Of a stretch of DNA of 64,000 nt, positions 60,050-64,000 are shown piece by piece. A program made the position numbers and the translations under genes. How positions within the stretch are numbered: the stretch's first letter is position 1; each line of letters opens with the position of its first letter. Below the pieces are notes generated by a model. The model saw only the letters and a program-made list of their open reading frames with translations. It was not told the DNA's origin and ran no database searches. The DNA is from CAZKGE01 sp964636405 (lineage in GTDB: Bacteria; Bacillota; Clostridia; Christensenellales; CAG-138): positions 1-64,000 of the forward strand of contig CAZWSI010000008.1 of assembly GCA_964636405.1 (NCBI GenBank). Reading direction: 5' to 3'.

Positions 60050-62808
60050 GGGTTCTGCGCCGGGGTCTCCGCCGGCGCCACGGGCGGCGTGGACGCGGGC
60101 CCGGCCGCCGCCTGCCTGGCCGCCTGATAATCGCGCGTAAGCGCGCTCACCAGCGGCTCGATCTGCGTATACTCATAGCCCGCAAGCACGCTTCGCAACG
60201 CCACGATATCCGTTTCCAGGCGGTTTCTCGTTTCCTGCGAGAGCGCGGGCGTATTCTGGATAAACGCGTTGACCTCCGCAATGAGCGCCTCCGCCTGCTC
60301 CTTGAGCTGGAACACGCTGAGCGATTCGCCGGAGTGCGTAGCGCAGGGAGAAAGCGACGCGAGGTACGCCTCCGCGGAAAGATCCGTGCGCACGGCAGTG
60401 GGCATGGCCTTGAGCAGGTATTCGTCCGCAAAGCTGTAGAAGGCCGAGGACGGACGAATGAGAATGACGCTCGTTTCGCTGCAGGTTTCCGCCGGGCAGA
60501 AGCTTGTGGCGACGCCCCCCGAGGTCGCGCAGAGCCGCACCGTTACGTGCATATCGCAATAGGCTGTGGGCGCGTTCTCCGAGGTGAAATAATCGGCGAC
60601 CACGCCGTGCTCGGAATCGCCCTTGCACGCGTCGGTGGCAAGCAGGCCCGATACCTTGCACACGGTGCACTTGGTAAGGCCCAGCGCCGAGGGCTCCGCG
60701 TCGATGATGGCGCGATCCTCGAGCTGCTCGTGAATCCTGGACATATACGCCTGCCAAAGCGGCGCCGCGTAATCGCCGCCGGACGCGCCCTCCTTGAGCT
60801 TGTTGGTCGGGTAATCGTGCCCAATCCACACGGTGGACGCATAATAGGGCGTCAGGCCCGCAAAGTATACGCTGGCGTAATCGGAATTCGTGCCCGTTTT
60901 GCCCGCGACCGTCATGCCGGAAATTTTGGCCGTGGTGCCCGTGCCCGATTTGACCGCGTCGGTGAGAATGTCCACAAGCAGATAGGCGGTGCTCTCCTTG
61001 AAGACCCGGCGCGTTTCGCGCACCTCGTCCGCGTCGAGAATTACGTTGCCCTCCGCGTCAAGCACCTTGGTAAACGAAAGCGGCTCGAGGTACACGCCGC
61101 CGTTTGCAATCGCGCCGTAGGCGGCCGACATTTGAATGGGCGTAAGGCCCGAGGTGCCCAGCGCGAGGCCCGGACCGTCCACATTGATTTTTGATTCGGT
61201 CGCGCCAAGCTGGTAGAGATACTGCGCGGCCACCTGCGGCGTTACGTAGTCCATGAGCACGCGCGCGGCGACGACGTTCAGCGAGGACATAATGCCCCTG
61301 CGCACCGTGACCGGGCCGTAATGATAGGTCAATCCGCCCGCGGGATAGCCCTTGGCCGTGTTCCAGCCTTCGATCGCGCCGTCCATATTGGCCACAATGC
61401 TCGCGGGCGACATGCCCAGATCCAGCGCCGGGCCGTATACGGAGAGGGGCTTAATGGCGCTGCCTACCTCGGTGTAGCTTTGATAGGCGCGGTTGAGGCC
61501 CTTGCGCACGCTGGGCTCCTCGCGCCCGCCGACGACCGCGCGCAGTTCGCCCGTGTGATAATCCAGCACCACGCTTGCCGCTTGCGGCTCCACCGTCTCG
61601 ATTACCGTGCCCTCCGCGCTTGTTTCCACCATGAGCGCCTTGCTGCTGTCCGCGAGCGTGGGATAGTTTTCCCAGCCGCTCAGGGTTGTCTGCACGGTAT
61701 TCTGAATTCCTGGATCGACCGTGGTGTAGATATGGTAGCCGCCCGTGCGCAGCTCGTTTTCCACGGCGCTGCGGTTTGCGGTGGTGTCCGCAAGGCCGCG
61801 CTGGGAAAGCAGGTGCGTGACCACGTCGCGCATGGCGTATTCCACAAAATAGGCCATGGCGTACATCTGCTTTTGCTGCGAAACCTCCACGATGCGCACG
61901 TTCTCCGTGAGCGCGGCGTTGTACTGCTCGCGGCTGATATAGCCCGCCTGATACATTTTGCTCAGCACCTGATCGGTGCGGTTGTTGGTCACATCCATTT
62001 TGTCCCGCTGATACATGTTCTTGCGGGGATTGTAGCGGTATGGATTCTGCGTAAGGCCCGCGAGCATGGCGCACTCGCGCACGGTCAGCTCGGAAAGCTC
62101 CTTGCCGAAATAGTCCATGGCGGCGGTCTTTACGCCGTAATTCGATTCTCCAAGGTGAATATCGTTGAGATACGCCTCGAGAATATCGTCCTTGCCGATG
62201 CGTTTTTCCACCTGCAACGCAAGGTAGGCCTCCTGAATTTTGCGCTTATACGTGCGCTGTGAGCCGAGAATCTTGTTTTTCACGAGCTGCTGGGTAATGG
62301 TGCTGCCGCCCGAGGAATTGCTGTTGCCCAGCACCTCGAGCGCCGCGGAAAAGAGGCGCTTGAAATCCACGCCGGAATGCTTGTAAAAGCGCACGTCCTC
62401 GACGGCGATAAAGGCGTTTTTCAGCATGTCGGGAATGCTCTCGATATCCACCCAGTCGCGGTATTCCACATCCGCGATGGAGGTGATCAGCTCGCCGTCG
62501 CGATCGTATAAAAACGAGGTGCGGTCGGAGATGGTAAGCTGCGCCACGTCCAGCGCGGGAGTCGTCTCCACATATGCCTTGGCAACCCCGATGCCGAGCC
62601 CCGCAAGCGCGAAGCAGCACACGATAAACGCGAAGATCAGCATTTTCAGCGAGGTAAACAGCACCGCGAGCGCGAAGGGACGCGGCGCGCGGCGCTCCTT
62701 AAACAGCGGCGCGCTTTCGCCGCCCGCCGTCACAAGCGCCGAGCCGCCCTCGGACGAAACGATGAGCTTATTCTTGATTTTGTTGACCAGAGCCTTTACC
62801 TTTATCAT
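60046..62808 (-). CDS. Class A penicillin-binding protein (PBP1A-type)
   Basis: A 920-residue bifunctional enzyme that polymerises and cross-links peptidoglycan. An N-terminal cytosolic region and one membrane helix (MLIFAFIVCCFALAGLGIGV) precede the transglycosylase domain (EDVRFYKHSGVDFKR, GGSTITQQLVKN). The transpeptidase domain has SxxK in GSAIKP, SxN in SSLN and KTG in AGKTGTNSD. The C-terminal 280 residues include several cysteines. It is upstream of and overlaps the UDG gene. Confidence 0.95.
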   Translation of the reverse strand: MIKVKALVNKIKNKLIVSSEGGSALVTAGGESAPLFKERRAPRPFALAVLFTSLKMLIFAFIVCCFALAGLGIGVAKAYVETTPALDVAQLTISDRTSFLYDRDGELITSIADVEYRDWVDIESIPDMLKNAFIAVEDVRFYKHSGVDFKRLFSAALEVLGNSNSSGGSTITQQLVKNKILGSQRTYKRKIQEAYLALQVEKRIGKDDILEAYLNDIHLGESNYGVKTAAMDYFGKELSELTVRECAMLAGLTQNPYRYNPRKNMYQRDKMDVTNNRTDQVLSKMYQAGYISREQYNAALTENVRIVEVSQQKQMYAMAYFVEYAMRDVVTHLLSQRGLADTTANRSAVENELRTGGYHIYTTVDPGIQNTVQTTLSGWENYPTLADSSKALMVETSAEGTVIETVEPQAASVVLDYHTGELRAVVGGREEPSVRKGLNRAYQSYTEVGSAIKPLSVYGPALDLGMSPASIVANMDGAIEGWNTAKGYPAGGLTYHYGPVTVRRGIMSSLNVVAARVLMDYVTPQVAAQYLYQLGATESKINVDGPGLALGTSGLTPIQMSAAYGAIANGGVYLEPLSFTKVLDAEGNVILDADEVRETRRVFKESTAYLLVDILTDAVKSGTGTTAKISGMTVAGKTGTNSDYASVYFAGLTPYYASTVWIGHDYPTNKLKEGASGGDYAAPLWQAYMSRIHEQLEDRAIIDAEPSALGLTKCTVCKVSGLLATDACKGDSEHGVVADYFTSENAPTAYCDMHVTVRLCATSGGVATSFCPAETCSETSVILIRPSSAFYSFADEYLLKAMPTAVRTDLSAEAYLASLSPCATHSGESLSVFQLKEQAEALIAEVNAFIQNTPALSQETRNRLETDIVALRSVLAGYEYTQIEPLVSALTRDYQAARQAAAGPASTPPVAPAETPAQNP

Positions 62809-63124
62809 TTCGCCGCCTCTGTCAGTAAAAAGTTCGCGGTTGCATTATAGCACAGGCGGTTCGGAGCTGTCCCGCGAATCCATGAAAGTTCATAACTTTG
62901 TGGCGCGCGCGCAGCATTGTCACGGCCCTCGGCGGCGCTATTTGGCGAATCGGGCGCGCGAAAGCGAGAGGCCGCGCATCCGACTCGATGCGCATCAGCT
63001 TCAAGCCTTCAAAGCCCTCCGGCATGGAAAGAGAATCCGGCCGGCCCGCGTATCGATCCGAAGCGCGTTGGCCTGCATCCAGTTCATGGGGCGCTTCGTT
63101 CTTCTCTTGCCCGCTCCCGCCTTG
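62809..63124. other. Intergenic region upstream of the PBP gene
   Basis: About 320 bp. It carries the PBP promoter near 62844-62873. The rest has short open frames in both senses, without start signals or family likeness. Confidence 0.5.
62844..62873 (-). promoter_or_regulatory. Promoter of the PBP gene
   Basis: -10 TATAAT (62849-62844) with an 18-bp spacer to GGGACA (62873-62868), similar in form to the cls promoter. Confidence 0.6.
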
Positions 63125-63154
63125 AAAAAGCCGGGGGGTATCTGCACCCCCCGG
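63125..63154 (-). terminator. Terminator of the ABC substrate-binding protein gene
   Basis: On the (-) strand CCGGGGGG (63154-63147) pairs with CCCCCCGG (63138-63131), followed by CTTTTT. Confidence 0.85.
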
Positions 63155-63167
63155 CGCAGGCCGTCCC

Positions 63168-64000
63168 TTACGCCGCTGGCGCAAGCGGGGTACGCACGAG
63201 GAAAGCATGCAGCAGGCGCGCGCCGTCGGCAAGGCGCGGGCCGGGCCGCGAAAGTTCGTTGTCCGGGAGATTCAAAATCGCGCCGTTTTTGACCGCCGTC
63301 ACATCCTGCCAGCCCGGACGGGCGGCTATCTCCTCCACGGGCGTGGGGCCCTCGCCTAAATACATGGAAATGGTGACGATATAGTCCGGGTTGCGTGCAA
63401 GCACCTGCTCCTCGGAGATTTCCGCCCATCCAGACACGTCCGCGAAGCAGTTGGTCAGGCCCAGCACGGACGCGACCTCGTTCATAAACGTGCCGTCCCC
63501 CGCCGTCCAAAGCCCGTACGCGAGCGGGGAAACCTCGAAATACACGGTTTTTCCCGCATTGGCCTGCGCAAGCGCGCCTACCTCGGCAAGCGCCGTCTTC
63601 ATGCCGTCGATCACGGCTTCTGCCGCCTCGGCTTTGCCCATGAGCGCGCCGATCATCGAAATGGCCGTATACACGCCCTCGATGTTTTGCGCGTCGCTCA
63701 CCACAACGCGCACGCCCGCCGCCTCAAGCTGCGCTACCTGCTCCTCGGTTTGGGCCATGGAGCCCATGAGGAGCACTTGCGGCTCGAGCGCGATGATCTG
63801 CTCCAGATTTGTTTCATAGCCGGATTGAACCGCCGCTATACTTGCCACCTCGGGCGGGTAATCGCAATACTCGCCTCGGCCCACAAGCGTATCGCCCGCG
63901 CCGATGGCATAGAGAATCTCGCAATCCGCCGCCGTGAGCGCGACCACGCGCGTAGCGGGCTCGGGGAGCGTAACGCGCCGGCCGGTCATGTCAATCACGG
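63168..64000 (-). CDS. ABC transporter substrate-binding protein (TroA/BtuF-like), partial
   Basis: The 277 or so residues in the window are a periplasmic-binding class III fold typical of cobalamin, siderophore or haem importers: VVALTAADCEILYAIGAGDTLVGR, EQIIALEPQVLLMG and a long central helix. The N-terminus, with any signal peptide, lies beyond the right edge of the window, so ATG at 63998 is not the true start. The nature of the metal or cofactor bound is not determined. A strong terminator follows. Confidence 0.85.
   Translation of the reverse strand, partial: VIDMTGRRVTLPEPATRVVALTAADCEILYAIGAGDTLVGRGEYCDYPPEVASIAAVQSGYETNLEQIIALEPQVLLMGSMAQTEEQVAQLEAAGVRVVVSDAQNIEGVYTAISMIGALMGKAEAAEAVIDGMKTALAEVGALAQANAGKTVYFEVSPLAYGLWTAGDGTFMNEVASVLGLTNCFADVSGWAEISEEQVLARNPDYIVTISMYLGEGPTPVEEIAARPGWQDVTAVKNGAILNLPDNELSRPGPRLADGARLLHAFLVRTPLAPAA

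Noticed and set aside
62822..63232. Small gene or frameshifted pseudogene upstream of the PBP gene
   Set aside because: Two short overlapping frames look faintly protein-like, but there is no ribosome binding site and no recognisable family; high G+C gives such frames by chance.

Overview
The window (about 64 kb, roughly 60% G+C over most of its length) is a chromosomal segment of a high-G+C member of the Clostridia (Firmicutes). Evidence: the block rho-rpmE-yqhQ-prmC-prfA-ywlC-rpiB-upp, the spore-cortex pair yabP/yabQ, a long Bacillus-type SRP RNA, strong AGGAGG ribosome binding sites and sigma-A promoters. It looks like a draft or metagenome-assembled contig: a 10-N gap sits inside prfA (19739-19748), and an AT-rich, non-matching gene fragment abuts a truncated lipoprotein gene near 1620.

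Layout. 1-1.62 kb: AT-rich (-) fragment encoding the C-terminal half of an RloC/PrrC-like ATPase fused to a LexA/S24 autoprotease domain. 1.6-3.9 kb: truncated beta-propeller lipoprotein and another lipoprotein. 4.3-5.9 kb: (+) P-loop kinase and HSL-type esterase, then a MITE-like element at the esterase stop codon. 6.0-7.6 kb: L-serine dehydratase. 7.7-8.0 kb: SRP RNA. 8.0-17.4 kb: QueG-like protein and a complete V/A-type Na+-ATPase operon in the Enterococcus hirae ntp order. 17.4-26.3 kb: the classic rho-to-upp neighbourhood, with the V-type operon where relatives such as Bacillus carry the F-type ATP synthase. Rho carries a Q/Y/G-rich prion-like insert.

26.5-28.5 kb: yabP, yabQ, tRNA-Arg(ACG), two tiny ORFs and a NUDIX hydrolase. 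28.5-33.3 kb: MoxR/DUF58/transglutaminase operon. 33.6-41.3 kb: a degenerate XRE regulator start, an M20 amidohydrolase, an NCS2-like permease with an MtmB-family corrinoid methyltransferase homologue that lacks pyrrolysine, IMP dehydrogenase and a MATE exporter. 41.5-48.9 kb: M18 aminopeptidase, cardiolipin synthase with an apparently leaderless mRNA, a DEAD-box helicase behind a long leader ending in an attenuator-like hairpin, a GT-C-like membrane protein and a DUF2461 protein.

48.9-64 kb: surface protein, YigZ and TyrS; two closely related OmpR/PhoR-type two-component systems flanking a SPOR-domain membrane protein; a uracil-DNA glycosylase-like protein carrying in-frame 30-bp palindromic repeats; a class A penicillin-binding protein; and an ABC substrate-binding protein cut by the window edge.

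Best candidates for undescribed biology: the non-pyrrolysine MtmB homologue paired with a permease (34.9-38.1 kb), the ATPase-S24 fusion at the left edge, the in-frame palindromic repeats in the UDG gene, and the V-ATPase in the F-ATPase chromosomal slot.
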